Assembly (NCBI GenBank): GCA_020832905.1
Contig: JAJHRG010000001.1
Coordinates: 190,809 to 254,808, forward strand
DNA: 64,000 bases
Direction of reading: 5' to 3'
DNA from: Thermoproteota archaeon
GTDB lineage: Archaea > Thermoproteota > Methanomethylicia > Methanomethylicales > Methanomethylicaceae
The translations under genes were made by a program, and so were the position numbers. The notes under the pieces were generated by a model, which had not been told where the DNA came from, did no database searches, and was given only the letters and a program-made list of their open reading frames with translations. This document shows positions 1 to 9,465 of the stretch, in pieces (the stretch's first letter is position 1; each line of letters starts with the position of its first letter).

Positions 1-137
1 TCTTTATCTTCAACAGATGCAACATCTATCATAACATCAAATGTTGCTTTTGCAGCTTCTTCAAATATTCCCTCTAGGCTATCTGCAACTACATGTACAT
101 AAACATCTGATGGATGATCTAAATATGAGTAAATCAT
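1..137 (-). CDS. Archease, RtcB cofactor (partial, 3' end outside window)
   Basis: The first 45 residues are visible; the rest runs off the window. They begin MIYSYLDHPSDVYVHVVADS, followed by a helix with EGIFEEAAKATFDVM. This matches the archease N-terminus: the D-H-x-(S/A)-D motif, then the SLEE(A/L)FEEAA helix. Archease activates the RNA ligase RtcB by promoting its guanylylation and turnover. It is divergent from rtcB, which starts 83 bp away, and this pairing is the main support beyond the motif. The start is the ATG at 137. Identification is good for the family but rests on a fragment. Confidence 0.8.
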   Translation of the reverse strand, partial: MIYSYLDHPSDVYVHVVADSLEGIFEEAAKATFDVMIDVASVEDK

Positions 138-219
138 ATTTTTAACCGGAATATTTAATTATTAAATAAGAATAAAAATATCTTACTCTCCTAACTCTCT
201 TATTTTGAGGTGAATAATA

Positions 220-1668
220 TTGACAATTCCTCTTAGGAGAATAGATGAATATATATGGGAGGTACCAAAAAGCTACAATCCTAATATGAAAGTTCCATGT
301 AGAATTTATGCTGATGAAGTTTTACTTGAAAAAATGAAAGAAGATTTAACTATTCAGCAATGTGTAAATGTTGCACAACTTCCTGGTATATTAAAATTTT
401 CTATAACTATGCCTGATGGTCATCAGGGTTATGGATTTCCAATAGGTGGTGTTGCAGCATTTGATGCTGAAGAAGGTGTTATTTCCCCAGGTGGTGTAGG
501 TTATGATATTAATTGTGGTGTAAGATTAATATTAACAAATTTAGATATAAAAGATGTTCGTCCTCATCTTACAAAACTAATAGATACATTATTTGAACTT
601 GTTCCTTCAGGTCTTGGAAGTAAAGGAGGAATTCGTCTAGATACAAGTCAGCAAAATCGTGTTTTAGATATGGGTGTACTATGGGCAATAGAGAATGGAT
701 ATGGTTGGGATGAAGATGCTCGAAGATGTGAAGAAGGAGGTTGTATGAAAACTGCAGATCATACAAAAGTATCAAGTACTGCAAAATCAAGAGGAGCAAG
801 TCAGCTTGGAACACTTGGAAGTGGAAATCATTTTCTTGAAGTACAAATTGTAGATAAGATTTATGATCAACACATTGCTAAAAAATTTGGTATAGAAAGA
901 GAAGGACAAGTTGTTGTAATGATACATTCAGGTAGTAGAGGATTAGGTCATCAGGTATGTAGTGATTACTTACATGTAATGGAGCATGCAGTTTCAAAAT
1001 ACAAAATAAAAATTCCTGATAGAGAACTTGTATGCGTTCCTGCTAATAGTCCTGAAGCAAAGGATTATTTTGCAGCTATGTCTGCAGCATGTAATTATGC
1101 ATGGGCAAATAGACAATGTATAACACATTGGACAAGAGAAGCTTTTCAAAAAGTATTCAAAACTGATCCTGAAAAATTAGGAATGCATGTATTATATGAT
1201 GTTGCTCACAATATAGCCAAACTAGAAGAACATGTTTATGATGGAAAAAGAGTTAAGGTTTTTGTTCATAGAAAAGGTGCAACAAGAGCTTTTCCAGCTG
1301 GAAGACCAGAATTACCACCAGAATATAAAGATGTGGGACAACCAGTACTAATTCCTGGTAGTATGGGTACAGCATCTTACTTATTACTAGGTGCTCCAGC
1401 ATCAATGGAATTAAGTTGGGGATCTACAGCTCATGGAGCTGGAAGATATTTGAGTAGAGAAGCTGCTGTAAAAAAGTATTGGGGTGGAGATGTAAAACGA
1501 GAATTAGAGAGTAAAGGCATTATCATTAGAGCAGCAAATGTTCGTGTAATTGCAGAAGAAGCCCCTGGAGCTTATAAAGATGTAGATAGGGTTGCAGAAG
1601 TATCTCATAAGCTTGGAATTGCTACATTAGTAGCAAGAATGATTCCAATAGGTGTGACTAAGGGTTGA
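220..1668 (+). CDS. rtcB: tRNA-splicing ligase RtcB
   Basis: The protein has 482 aa, the usual RtcB length. RtcB joins 2',3'-cyclic phosphate and 5'-OH RNA ends using GTP and Mn2+, and ligates exons after BHB endonuclease cleavage in archaea. Visible signatures are [30 protein letters not shown] (metal-binding Cys) and [11 protein letters not shown]. The C-terminal part holds the guanylylated-His region around [11 protein letters not shown] and STAHGAGR. No intein is present. The start is TTG at 220, chosen for the GAGGTGA SD at 207-213. It overlaps the next gene by 4 nt. It is directly relevant here because the window also encodes BHB introns. Confidence 0.97.
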   Translation: MTIPLRRIDEYIWEVPKSYNPNMKVPCRIYADEVLLEKMKEDLTIQQCVNVAQLPGILKFSITMPDGHQGYGFPIGGVAAFDAEEGVISPGGVGYDINCGVRLILTNLDIKDVRPHLTKLIDTLFELVPSGLGSKGGIRLDTSQQNRVLDMGVLWAIENGYGWDEDARRCEEGGCMKTADHTKVSSTAKSRGASQLGTLGSGNHFLEVQIVDKIYDQHIAKKFGIEREGQVVVMIHSGSRGLGHQVCSDYLHVMEHAVSKYKIKIPDRELVCVPANSPEAKDYFAAMSAACNYAWANRQCITHWTREAFQKVFKTDPEKLGMHVLYDVAHNIAKLEEHVYDGKRVKVFVHRKGATRAFPAGRPELPPEYKDVGQPVLIPGSMGTASYLLLGAPASMELSWGSTAHGAGRYLSREAAVKKYWGGDVKRELESKGIIIRAANVRVIAEEAPGAYKDVDRVAEVSHKLGIATLVARMIPIGVTKG

Positions 1669-2294
1669 TTGTTTCCAAATTTGGGAGATATACTATAATT
1701 CATGAAGAAACATTTGAGGAAGTAGGTTTATCATCAAATGTTTATATATTAAAATCTAATAATGGCTACATAGTATTTGATACTAGTGGTCATAAAGAAC
1801 TTTTAAAATTTTTAATAAATTTAGGAATAGAAAAAGACAAAATTATTGGTGCTTTTTTAACACATGGTCATTTTGATCATTCAAATGGTGCTATTTCACT
1901 TATAAGAAATAATATAAAGTGTTATATGAGCTATGAGGATTTATATCTAATAAATTTTAATCCAGTTTTTGATATTGAAGATGGTAAAAGAATACTTGAA
2001 GAAGTAGGTTTAGAAATAATAAAAACACCAGGACATACACCTGGAAGTGTATGTTTTTATTCAGAATCAGAAGCATTATTGATAAGTGGCGATACTGTGT
2101 TTTCTGATGGTTGTTTTGGTAGAACAGATCTTCCTGGAGGAAGTAATACAGCACTTAAAAATAGCTTACGTTTACTTTCATCTTTAAATATTAAAGTATT
2201 ATTCCCTGGTCATGGTGATTATATAATAGAGAATGCTTCAAAAATAATAAGTTATGCTCTTTCTAATGCAGAATATATGTTAAGTAACTATTAA
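1665..2294 (+). CDS. Metallo-beta-lactamase-fold hydrolase (glyoxalase II-like)
   Basis: A 209-aa single-domain MBL-fold protein. The metal ligand motifs are all visible: [10 protein letters not shown] (about 65-74), PGHTPGSV (about 120-127), SGDTVF (about 139-144) and FPGHGD near 180. These are consistent with a dinuclear-metal hydrolase of the glyoxalase II/YcbL type; the substrate cannot be read from sequence. It starts with TTG at 1665, overlapping the rtcB stop by 4 nt, so it is probably co-translated with rtcB. Its stop overlaps the convergent valS stop. Confidence 0.85.
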   Translation: MIVSKFGRYTIIHEETFEEVGLSSNVYILKSNNGYIVFDTSGHKELLKFLINLGIEKDKIIGAFLTHGHFDHSNGAISLIRNNIKCYMSYEDLYLINFNPVFDIEDGKRILEEVGLEIIKTPGHTPGSVCFYSESEALLISGDTVFSDGCFGRTDLPGGSNTALKNSLRLLSSLNIKVLFPGHGDYIIENASKIISYALSNAEYMLSNY

Positions 2295-4705
2295 TTTAGA
2301 AGAGTAATTTCTCTTATTCCTTCCTTATATTCTATTTCATTAATATGAAGTACTTCCTTTAATAGCCATTCATTTCTTTTACATATTTCAATTACTTCTT
2401 TTGATTCTTGAATTATTGCTTTTTTTACTATTACTGAAAGTGGAATTCTATTTTCAACTTTTTTTGATCTTAAACTTGCTATTATGCTAACTAATTTCTC
2501 ACCATCACTACCATCAGTTTCTGGTATTTCATTTAAGTTAGGATAGGGTGCTATGTTTATGGAAATATATCCTTCTTTTTCTTTGAATAGTCTATGATAA
2601 ATTTCTTCAGCTATATGTGGACATATTGGATTAATTAATCTTATAAAAATCCATATTATTTTATAGAGAATTGACTTCACATTTTCTTCATCATCTTGAC
2701 TCCTTGGAGAATAAAGTCTTGGCTTAATTGCTTCGATATATTGATCACAAAAATCATGCCAATAGAATTGTTTTAATGTCTCAATAGCAATATGGAATTG
2801 ATAGTTTTCCATAGCCTCATTTACAATTGCTATAGTCTTTCTTAATTTTGCTAAAATCCACTTGTCTATATCATTAAGTTTATTAATATCAATTTCTTTT
2901 CTTGTATTTACTATAAATTGGCTAGCAAATCTAACTGATGACCATATTTTTTGTAAAAAAGATTTTCCATGCTTTACAGGTTCCCATTTAAATGGAAAAT
3001 CAGAACCTAGTGTAAGAGATAGAAGTGCTTGTCTTAAAGCATCAGCTCCATATTTTTCTATACCTTCATCTGGCATTATTACATTACCTTTTGATTTTGA
3101 CATTCTAGTTCCATCCGGTCCTAGTATATGTCCATTTATTACTACATTCTTAAATGGGCCTTTTCCTGTTATTATTTTACATCTTAGTATTGTATAGTAT
3201 AACCAAGTTCTAATAATATCATGACCTTGTTGTCTTAAATCAACAGGATATGTTCGATTAAAGAACGATTCATCTTCAAAAAATTTGGTAATAATAAGAG
3301 GTGTTATACTGGAATCTACCCAGCAATCACATACATCAGAAGTCCCTGAGATATTATTACTTCCACATTTTGGACATAAGTCAACTGGAGGCTTATCTTT
3401 TGTTGTATCTACTGGAAGTTGTTCTTTTTTTGGTGGAATTATAAATCCACAATCTTTACAATACCAAAATGGTATAGGTGTTCCAAAAACTCTTTGTCTA
3501 GATATCACCCAATCCCATTCTATATTATTAATCCAATCTAATAATCTTTGTCTCATATATTTTGGAATCCAATTCATTTTTTCTTCTTCTTTAATTATTT
3601 CCTCCTTAAAGTCTTTAGATTTAATAAACCATTGATCTTTTACAATAAATTCAATTGGTGTCATACAATCTGATCTTTCAGTATGAACTAATACATTATG
3701 AATAATTTCTTCCTCTTTAGTTATAAGTCCTAATTCCTTTAAATCCTTTACAATTTCCTTTCTTGCATCTTCAATAGTCATTCCTGAGTATTTACCAGAA
3801 TTTACAATTTTTCCTTCTTCATTTATTACTGAAATTATAGGAAGATTATATCTTTGTTGCCATCTTACATCCTGTTCATCTCCATAAGTACAAATCATTA
3901 CAATACCTGTTCCAAAATTAGGATCTACATCATTATCTTCTAATACTTTAACTTTTTGTCTAAATATTGGAACCTCAACCTCTTTACTAATTAAATTCCT
4001 ATATCTTTCATCATTTGGATTTACTGCAACTGCTACACATGCACTTAATAATTCAGGTCTTGTTGTTGCAATTTCTATAAAGTCATTACTATTTACTATT
4101 CTAAATCTTACATAGTATAACTTACCCTTTCTTTGAATATATCCAACTTCTGCTTGTGAAAGTGCAGTTCCACATTTACTACACCAATGAATTGGAAATT
4201 TTTTTCTATATATTAATCCCTTTTCATACATTATTAATAATGTATATTGAACAGCTTTCCAATAGTTTTTATCCATTGTTTTATATTCAAATTGTTCCCA
4301 ATCAGGTCTATAGCCTAATCTTATCATTGTATTCTTCATACTTTTAATCATATTATTTGTCCATTCTATGCATTTACTTCTAAAAAGTTCTCTATTTTCT
4401 TTTGGTATTCCTAGTTTATATTGAACTTTAAGTTCTGTTGGAAGTCCTTGAGTATCCCATCCTTGAGGTAAAAGAACATCAAATCCCTTCATTCTTTTGT
4501 ATCTTGCTATAGTATCATTTAAAATACACCAATAAGCATGACCCATATGAAGTTCTCCAGATGTAAAAGGAGGAGGTGTATCTATTACAAATACTGGTCT
4601 TCCATCATTTTTAAATTTAAAAACAGAATAATATTCTTCACTTAACCATATTTTCTGCCATTTTTCCTCAATATCCTTTGGAGAATATAATTTCTCAAAC
4701 TCCAA
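2291..4705 (-). CDS. valS: Valyl-tRNA synthetase
   Basis: An 804-aa class I synthetase that charges tRNA-Val. The HIGH-type motif is SGELHMGHAYW (about 48-58) and KMSKS appears as GTRMSKSKGN near 530. Editing-domain sequences include EIATTRPELLSACVAVAVNP. Zinc-ribbon CxxC pairs occur in HWCSKCG, WYCKDCG and LCPKCGS. Archaeal ValRS hallmarks DCWVDSSITPL and LRQQGHDIIRTWLYY separate it from LeuRS and IleRS. The C-terminal anticodon-binding domain has the usual IEAIKPRLY region. Its stop overlaps that of the convergent MBL gene. An AG-rich SD (GGAGGAAAA) precedes the ATG. Confidence 0.95.
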   Translation of the reverse strand: MEFEKLYSPKDIEEKWQKIWLSEEYYSVFKFKNDGRPVFVIDTPPPFTSGELHMGHAYWCILNDTIARYKRMKGFDVLLPQGWDTQGLPTELKVQYKLGIPKENRELFRSKCIEWTNNMIKSMKNTMIRLGYRPDWEQFEYKTMDKNYWKAVQYTLLIMYEKGLIYRKKFPIHWCSKCGTALSQAEVGYIQRKGKLYYVRFRIVNSNDFIEIATTRPELLSACVAVAVNPNDERYRNLISKEVEVPIFRQKVKVLEDNDVDPNFGTGIVMICTYGDEQDVRWQQRYNLPIISVINEEGKIVNSGKYSGMTIEDARKEIVKDLKELGLITKEEEIIHNVLVHTERSDCMTPIEFIVKDQWFIKSKDFKEEIIKEEEKMNWIPKYMRQRLLDWINNIEWDWVISRQRVFGTPIPFWYCKDCGFIIPPKKEQLPVDTTKDKPPVDLCPKCGSNNISGTSDVCDCWVDSSITPLIITKFFEDESFFNRTYPVDLRQQGHDIIRTWLYYTILRCKIITGKGPFKNVVINGHILGPDGTRMSKSKGNVIMPDEGIEKYGADALRQALLSLTLGSDFPFKWEPVKHGKSFLQKIWSSVRFASQFIVNTRKEIDINKLNDIDKWILAKLRKTIAIVNEAMENYQFHIAIETLKQFYWHDFCDQYIEAIKPRLYSPRSQDDEENVKSILYKIIWIFIRLINPICPHIAEEIYHRLFKEKEGYISINIAPYPNLNEIPETDGSDGEKLVSIIASLRSKKVENRIPLSVIVKKAIIQESKEVIEICKRNEWLLKEVLHINEIEYKEGIREITLLN

Positions 4706-4741
4706 AAATTTTCCTCCTTATACTTTAGATGTTTTCTCTTT

Positions 4742-5098
4742 TTATTTTTTCATCATTTCTCTTTCATCTATAGCTTTAATTGCTTTAAGTGCAAATTCTG
4801 CTTCCATTCTATCTATTTCTTCTTCAAAATGTCTTACACCATTACGTTCAATTTCCTTTAAAACTTCTTTTATTTCTTTACCCCATCTTTTTTCAATTTC
4901 TCTTATTTTTGCTATGAAATAACTCTTAGAGAATCCCATAGTTTCTTCTACACATGGTGGTAATTCAACATTTAGCATTTTACAAATTTCTATTAGAGCT
5001 AAGCAAATAGATGGATCTCTTTCAGCTGGACATCTATCTTCACAATAACTTTTAGCATATTTTACTATTCTTCTAAGATCTAATTCATTTACTTCCAT
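4742..5098 (-). CDS. Conserved-looking hypothetical protein with Cys cluster
   Basis: I do not recognise this 118-aa protein. The N-terminal third is Cys-rich (YCEDRCPAERDPSICLALIE, then EIC and PPC), a spacing that could hold zinc or form disulfides. The rest is highly charged and predicted helical, with Glu/Lys/Arg periodicity suggesting a coiled coil. There is no signal peptide or membrane segment. It lies just upstream of valS on the same strand with 36 bp between, so co-transcription is likely. An AGAGGTGAG SD precedes the ATG. Codon use looks like its neighbours, so I take it as a real gene of unknown function. Confidence 0.7.
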   Translation of the reverse strand: MEVNELDLRRIVKYAKSYCEDRCPAERDPSICLALIEICKMLNVELPPCVEETMGFSKSYFIAKIREIEKRWGKEIKEVLKEIERNGVRHFEEEIDRMEAEFALKAIKAIDEREMMKK

Positions 5099-5113
5099 AT
5101 AAACTCACCTCTT

Positions 5114-5177
5114 TGGCCTCTGACTGTCCTTTTCTGCATCCTTTACTCTGCGAACTCGGCAAACTCATCATTGGCCA
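5114..5177 (-). ncRNA. Candidate C/D box sRNA guiding 23S rRNA 2'-O-methylation
   Basis: Read on the minus strand: terminal stem TGGCC/GGCCA (5173-5177 with 5114-5118); C box TGATGA (5165-5170); a 14-nt guide (5151-5164); D' box CAGA (5147-5150); a C'-like GGATGCAG (5134-5141); an 11-nt guide (5123-5133); and D box CAGA (5119-5122). The first guide is antisense to GAACTCGGCAAA, which I recall as a conserved 23S rRNA segment. The region is also GC-rich against its surroundings. The weakness is that both D boxes are CAGA, not CTGA, though they keep the GA needed for the k-turn. Confidence 0.5.
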
Positions 5178-5199
5178 TAAACAAAGTATACAGGAGGTA

Positions 5200-5250
5200 G
5201 AAATAAACTTTTTTAATATAAATAATAATTTTATAAATGTGTGGTGAGAT
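5200..5250 (+). promoter_or_regulatory. Candidate promoter and SD for the ribosomal operon head
   Basis: A TATA-like TTTTAATATAAA at 5211-5222 lies about 30 bp before the ATG at 5252, and GGTGAG at 5243-5248 is a clear SD. It could drive the small ORF, the SPOUT gene and possibly the r-protein genes downstream. This is an assignment by position and base composition only. Confidence 0.35.
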
Positions 5251-5251
5251 T

Positions 5252-5338
5252 ATGGGTGGAAGACAAAGAACTACAATATTAGAATCACTTGAAGAAAAGA
5301 AAGAAGAAAAGAAAGAAAAGAAGGAAAAGAAGAAGTAG
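5252..5338 (+). CDS. 28-aa Lys/Glu-rich small protein, eS25 tail-like
   Basis: It starts MGGRQRTTILESLEEK and continues as an alternating K/E-rich tail, 28 aa in all. The ATG has a well-placed SD (GGTGAG, 5243-5248), and the stop lies 1 nt before the SPOUT ATG. It therefore looks translated and coupled. The MGG start followed by a basic/acidic tail resembles the N-terminal extension of archaeal eS25, but the winged-helix domain is absent. It may be a remnant of eS25, a micropeptide or a leader ORF. I cannot choose between these. Confidence 0.45.
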   Translation: MGGRQRTTILESLEEKKEEKKEKKEKKK

Positions 5339-5339
5339 A

Positions 5340-6161
5340 ATGTCTTTAAAGAAAAGTTATAATCTAACTGTATGTATTCCTTCTTCCATAGTTTCTATAA
5401 TTGATTCTCCTATAGAGAGAACTATACTTATTGGACAAATTGCTAGGACTATTTCCATATATAAAGTAAACAAAATAGTAATCTATATGGATTCTGAGAA
5501 AAAGGATGTTTTATTTATAAAGGAACTATTAGAATATCTAGAGACTCCACAATATCTTAGAAAATATTTATTTCCTATAAGTAAAAATCTTAGATATGCT
5601 GGCTATTTACCTCCACTTAGAACACCTCATCATCCAACAATAGATTCTGATATTGAATATAGAGAAGGTTTTGTATTAGAAAGTAATGATAAAGAATCAG
5701 TTGTGGATATAGGATTTAAAGAGCCAATAATTTGTCCATATCCTCTTATGCGTAATAGAAGAGTTACCTTAAAAAGAGAGAAAAATACATGGATTCCAGT
5801 AAGGAAGGAAGACATTCCATATTACTGGGGATATGAAGTAGTAGTAGATTTTAAGGGACTACATCATCATTTAGATAATTATAATTATGATTATGTAATA
5901 GCAACTTCTAGGCTTGGTAAACCAATTAATATGGTATTTAAAGAAATTAAAGAAAATCTTAAGCCTGGTAAAAATATAGCAATTTTATTTGGTTCTCCAC
6001 GTGAAGGTCTTTATGATATTTTTCTTAAATATTCATTAAATCTTGAAGATTATTGTGATATTATAGTTAATATGGTTCCAAATCAAGGAACACAAACAAT
6101 AAGAACAGAAGAAGCTTTAATTATTTCATTAGCTATTCTTTCTTTTATTGATACTATTTAA
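5340..6161 (+). CDS. SPOUT-superfamily RNA methyltransferase (C9orf114-like)
   Basis: The protein has 273 aa from the ATG at 5340; an upstream in-frame ATG adds only a Lys/Arg run that overlaps the preceding small ORF. Recognisable features are the N-terminal strand LTVCIPSSIVS, the AGYLPPLRTPHHP segment, an inserted beta-barrel-like middle region, and the C-terminal SPOUT knot with IAILFGSPREGLYDI and NMVPNQGTQTIRTEEA. These match the archaeal family encoded just before uL3, related to human SPOUT1. It probably methylates rRNA; the exact nucleotide is not established here. Confidence 0.85.
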   Translation: MSLKKSYNLTVCIPSSIVSIIDSPIERTILIGQIARTISIYKVNKIVIYMDSEKKDVLFIKELLEYLETPQYLRKYLFPISKNLRYAGYLPPLRTPHHPTIDSDIEYREGFVLESNDKESVVDIGFKEPIICPYPLMRNRRVTLKREKNTWIPVRKEDIPYYWGYEVVVDFKGLHHHLDNYNYDYVIATSRLGKPINMVFKEIKENLKPGKNIAILFGSPREGLYDIFLKYSLNLEDYCDIIVNMVPNQGTQTIRTEEALIISLAILSFIDTI

Positions 6162-6278
6162 CTGATTTTATATTGGATGTTTATACTCAAATTTTATGCT
6201 TAAGTTTTAAAAAATAAAGAAATAGAAATATATTTTAGTCTGTAAGCTTAGCGAATTATAGCTGGAAGGGAAGATGAT

Positions 6279-7289
6279 ATGGGTCATAGGAAGAGGAAAG
6301 CTCCAAGAAGAGGCTCATTAATGTATTATCCTAGAGTAAGAGCTAGACGTATAACTGGTAGGATAAGAAGATGGCCAAAGGTAAGTGGTCCTCCACGTTT
6401 ATTAGGTTTTGTTGGATATAAAGTTGGAACAACTCATGTAGTTTTAATTGAAAATAAGCCTAGAAGTCCTCTTTATGGAAAAGAAGTTGTAAAAGAAGTA
6501 ACTGTTGTAGAAGTTCCTCCTATATTTGTATATGGTATTAGAGCTTATATTAAGACTGTAAAAGGATTAAAGACTTTTACAGAGGTCTTACATGTACCAC
6601 TTCCAAAATATGCTGATCGTAGAATTAGTATCCCAAAGAAAACTGACTTTACAGAAAATATGCGTAAAATAGAGGAGAATTTAGATAAAATTGCTGAAAT
6701 AAGAATTTTAGCATTAACACAGCCACATAAGAGTGGTCTAAGAAAGAAAACTCCTGAAGTAGTAGAAATAGCAATTGGAGGAGATGATATAAAAGCAATA
6801 TATGAATATGCAAAGAGTTTACTAGGTAAAGAAGTAAGAGCAAAAGAATTCTTTACTGAAGGTTTATTAGTAGATGTAACAGCTGTAACAAAAGGTAAAG
6901 GATTTGCTGGTGTAGTAAAGAGATTTGGCGTAAAAATTCTTCCAAAATGGCATAAACATAGAAAAGGACATAGAGTTGTAGGTGCAATAAGTCCTGGTCA
7001 TCCAACTATGTTATTTACTGTTCCGCGTCCTGGAAAAATGGGTTTCCATCAAAGAACTGAATATAATAAACTTATTCTTAAAGTTGGAGAAAATCCATCA
7101 GAAATTAATGTAGCAGGTGGATATTTGCATTATGGATTAGTAAGAGGAGATTATGTAGTAGTAGCTGGAACTATTCCTGGTCCTCCAAAAAGACTAGTAA
7201 GATTTAGATTAGCAATTAGAGCAAAAGAAAGACAATTACAACCTCCAAAGATTGTAGCTATAAGTCTATCATCAAAACAGGGGGTGTAA
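6279..7289 (+). CDS. rpl3: Ribosomal protein uL3
   Basis: A 336-aa archaeal uL3, first gene of the canonical large ribosomal operon. The N-terminus MGHRKRKAPRRGSL and the internal GKGFAGVVKRFG and HRKGHRVVGAISPGHP segments are diagnostic. This last loop approaches the peptidyl-transferase centre. The length is usual for archaea. A 117-bp AT-rich gap precedes it, with TTTTAAAAAATAA near 6206-6218 as a weak promoter candidate. GGGAAG upstream of the ATG is a modest SD. The next gene starts 3 nt after the stop. Confidence 0.98.
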   Translation: MGHRKRKAPRRGSLMYYPRVRARRITGRIRRWPKVSGPPRLLGFVGYKVGTTHVVLIENKPRSPLYGKEVVKEVTVVEVPPIFVYGIRAYIKTVKGLKTFTEVLHVPLPKYADRRISIPKKTDFTENMRKIEENLDKIAEIRILALTQPHKSGLRKKTPEVVEIAIGGDDIKAIYEYAKSLLGKEVRAKEFFTEGLLVDVTAVTKGKGFAGVVKRFGVKILPKWHKHRKGHRVVGAISPGHPTMLFTVPRPGKMGFHQRTEYNKLILKVGENPSEINVAGGYLHYGLVRGDYVVVAGTIPGPPKRLVRFRLAIRAKERQLQPPKIVAISLSSKQGV

Positions 7290-7292
7290 AAG

Positions 7293-8075
7293 TTGTCACA
7301 AGTTCCACAAACTGTTCCAATTTATTCTATAGATGGAAGTATTAAAGGAGAAATAAAATTACCTAGTGTATTTTTTGAATTTGTTAGACCTGATTTAATA
7401 AGAAGAGCTGTAATTTCTTCTATTACTGCAAGAATACAACCAAAAGGAAGAGATCCAATGGCTGGTAAGAGAACAACTGCAGAAAGCTTAGGTGTTGGAT
7501 ATGATCTATCAAGAGTTCCACGTATAAAAGGAACTACTCGTGCAGCTTTTGCTCCTTGTGTTGTAAAAGGAAGATTAGCTTTTCCGCCAAGAGTTGAGAA
7601 AAAAATTCATGAAAAAATAAATAAGAAAGAAAGAAGACTTGCTTTAAGATCTGCCATTGCAGCTACTGCTATTAGAGAATGGGTAATAAAGAGAGGTCAT
7701 AAAATTAAAGATAATATTCCCTTACCAATAGTTGTTTCAGATGAAATTAAGAATATTAAGAAGGCAAAAGAGTTTAGAGAATTTTTAATGAAATTATCAC
7801 TATGGGATGATATTATTAGAGCAAAAGAAGGAATAAGAGAACGTGCTGGAAAAGGTAAGCGAAGAGGAAGAAGATGGAAAAAACCAAAAAGCATATTATT
7901 AGTAACTGATGAGCTAAATACACCATTAAGATTAGCTGCAAGAAACTTCTCAGGTGTTGATTATTCAGATATTAAATCTTTAAATGTAGAAAAATTAGCA
8001 CCTGGAGGTCATCCTGGTAGACTAACAATTTGGACAGAATCTGCTATAAAGAAACTTGAGGAGGTATTTGCATAA
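7293..8075 (+). CDS. rpl4: Ribosomal protein uL4
   Basis: A 260-aa archaeal/eukaryotic-type uL4. Diagnostic stretches are [29 protein letters not shown] and [15 protein letters not shown], plus the basic [18 protein letters not shown] loop. The long loop lines the exit tunnel. It starts with TTG at 7293 behind a GGGGGTG SD lying in the end of uL3. Its stop overlaps the uL23 ATG by one base, a TAATG junction typical of coupled translation. Confidence 0.98.
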   Translation: MSQVPQTVPIYSIDGSIKGEIKLPSVFFEFVRPDLIRRAVISSITARIQPKGRDPMAGKRTTAESLGVGYDLSRVPRIKGTTRAAFAPCVVKGRLAFPPRVEKKIHEKINKKERRLALRSAIAATAIREWVIKRGHKIKDNIPLPIVVSDEIKNIKKAKEFREFLMKLSLWDDIIRAKEGIRERAGKGKRRGRRWKKPKSILLVTDELNTPLRLAARNFSGVDYSDIKSLNVEKLAPGGHPGRLTIWTESAIKKLEEVFA

Positions 8076-8335
8076 TGGATCCATATGAAATAATAATAAG
8101 ACCTGTGACTACAGAAGCTGCTATTGAAAGAATAGAAAAGGAAAATAAACTTACATTTATTGTTAATATTAAGGCAAATAAGAAAATGATAAAAGATGCT
8201 TTTGAAAAGCTATATAATGTAAAGGTAGAAAAAGTAAATACACTTATTACACCAACTGGTGAAAAAAAAGCAATAATAAAACTTAAAAAGGAATATAGTG
8301 CTGTAGAATTAGCAACTAAATTAGGTATACTATAG
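8075..8335 (+). CDS. rpl23: Ribosomal protein uL23
   Basis: An 86-aa uL23, the compact archaeal form without an N-terminal extension. It begins [20 protein letters not shown] and contains [20 protein letters not shown] and [16 protein letters not shown], the usual uL23 core. It binds 23S domain III at the tunnel exit and docks SRP and Sec. It is translationally coupled to uL4 through a one-base stop/start overlap. Confidence 0.97.
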   Translation: MDPYEIIIRPVTTEAAIERIEKENKLTFIVNIKANKKMIKDAFEKLYNVKVEKVNTLITPTGEKKAIIKLKKEYSAVELATKLGIL

Positions 8336-8343
8336 GTGATATT

Positions 8344-9054
8344 ATGGGAAAACGTTTATTAGTTCAAAGAAGAGGACGTGGAACTTCTGTATTTAAGTCA
8401 CCATCATGGAAACGTGTTGGTAAAGTTCATTATCCTCCTATGACAGATTCTCTTTGTGAATTTATTGTAAAGGATATAGTACATGATCCAGGTAGAGGTG
8501 CACCATTAGCCATAATTAAGGATAATAAGGGCACAGAAGCTATTATAGTTGCTCCTGAAGGTTTATTTGTAGGTCAGAAGATTTATGTTGGACCATCAGC
8601 CTCAATTAATGTAGGGAATATATTACCACTTAGAGATATACCTGATGGTACTCAAGTTTTTAATATTGAAGGAAGACCAGGTGATGGTGGAAAATTTGTT
8701 AGAACAGCTGGAAGTTATGCTACAGTTATTTCACATTCTGGTAGAAATGTACTAGTTCAATTACCATCTGGAAAAGTTAAATCTTTTAATGAGTTATGTA
8801 GAGCTACAATAGGTATTGTAGCAGCTGGAGGCATAATTGAGAAACCATTATTAAAGGCTGGAGCAAAATATTATAAGTGTAAAGCAAAAGCAATTAAGTA
8901 TCCTACTGTGAGGGGGAAAGCAATGAATCCATGTTCACATCCTCATGGTGGTGGAGCACATCCAACTGGTAGTACACCTGTCTCTAGAAATGCACCACCA
9001 GGTCAAAAAGTAGGTATTATTGCATCTAGAAGAACTGGTAGAAAGAAGAGGTGA
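8344..9054 (+). CDS. rpl2: Ribosomal protein uL2
   Basis: A 236-aa archaeal uL2. It starts [20 protein letters not shown] and carries the conserved C-terminal [15 protein letters not shown] motif, including the His important for subunit association and peptidyl transfer. The [11 protein letters not shown] segment and a basic tail ending RTGRKKR are typical. GGTGAT lies just before the ATG. The stop is 4 nt before the chosen uS19 start. Confidence 0.98.
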   Translation: MGKRLLVQRRGRGTSVFKSPSWKRVGKVHYPPMTDSLCEFIVKDIVHDPGRGAPLAIIKDNKGTEAIIVAPEGLFVGQKIYVGPSASINVGNILPLRDIPDGTQVFNIEGRPGDGGKFVRTAGSYATVISHSGRNVLVQLPSGKVKSFNELCRATIGIVAAGGIIEKPLLKAGAKYYKCKAKAIKYPTVRGKAMNPCSHPHGGGAHPTGSTPVSRNAPPGQKVGIIASRRTGRKKR

Positions 9055-9058
9055 AAAT

Positions 9059-9454
9059 ATGTCTAGAGAATTTACATATAGAGGTTACACATTATCACAA
9101 TTACTTAATATGTCAATGGATGAATTTATTAAACTTCTTCCTAGTAGACAAAGAAGATCTCTAATGAGGGGTTTAACACCAGAGCAAAAGAAATTAATTA
9201 AAAAGATAAGAAAAGTAAAAGCATCAGGAAAAAAAGCTGTTATAAGAACTCATTGTAGAGACATGATAATATTACCAGAAATGGTAGGATTAACTATACA
9301 TGTTCATAATGGAAAGGAATTTGTTCCTGTAGAAATAGTTCCAGAAATGATTGGTCATTACCTTGGAGAATTTGCTATTACTACTGCTAGAGTAATTCAT
9401 GGAGCTCCAGGACTTAGAGCAACAAAGAGCTCTATGTTTGTTCCATTAAAATAA
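9059..9454 (+). CDS. rps19: Ribosomal protein uS19
   Basis: A 131-aa archaeal uS19. Diagnostic segments are [34 protein letters not shown] and [20 protein letters not shown]. The start is the ATG at 9059, placed by the AGAGGTGA SD at 9048-9054; longer reading upstream would run into uL2. In most archaea uL22 follows directly, but here a 296-bp spacer holding a structured element intervenes, so the operon is interrupted after this gene. Confidence 0.97.
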   Translation: MSREFTYRGYTLSQLLNMSMDEFIKLLPSRQRRSLMRGLTPEQKKLIKKIRKVKASGKKAVIRTHCRDMIILPEMVGLTIHVHNGKEFVPVEIVPEMIGHYLGEFAITTARVIHGAPGLRATKSSMFVPLK

Positions 9455-9465
9455 TTTTGTTTTTC

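Noticed and set aside
5289-5339. Upstream ATG 5289 as the start of the SPOUT methyltransferase
   Set aside because: It adds only a Lys/Arg run read from the other frame of the small ORF, and lacks an SD at the right place. ATG 5340 fits the family N-terminus.
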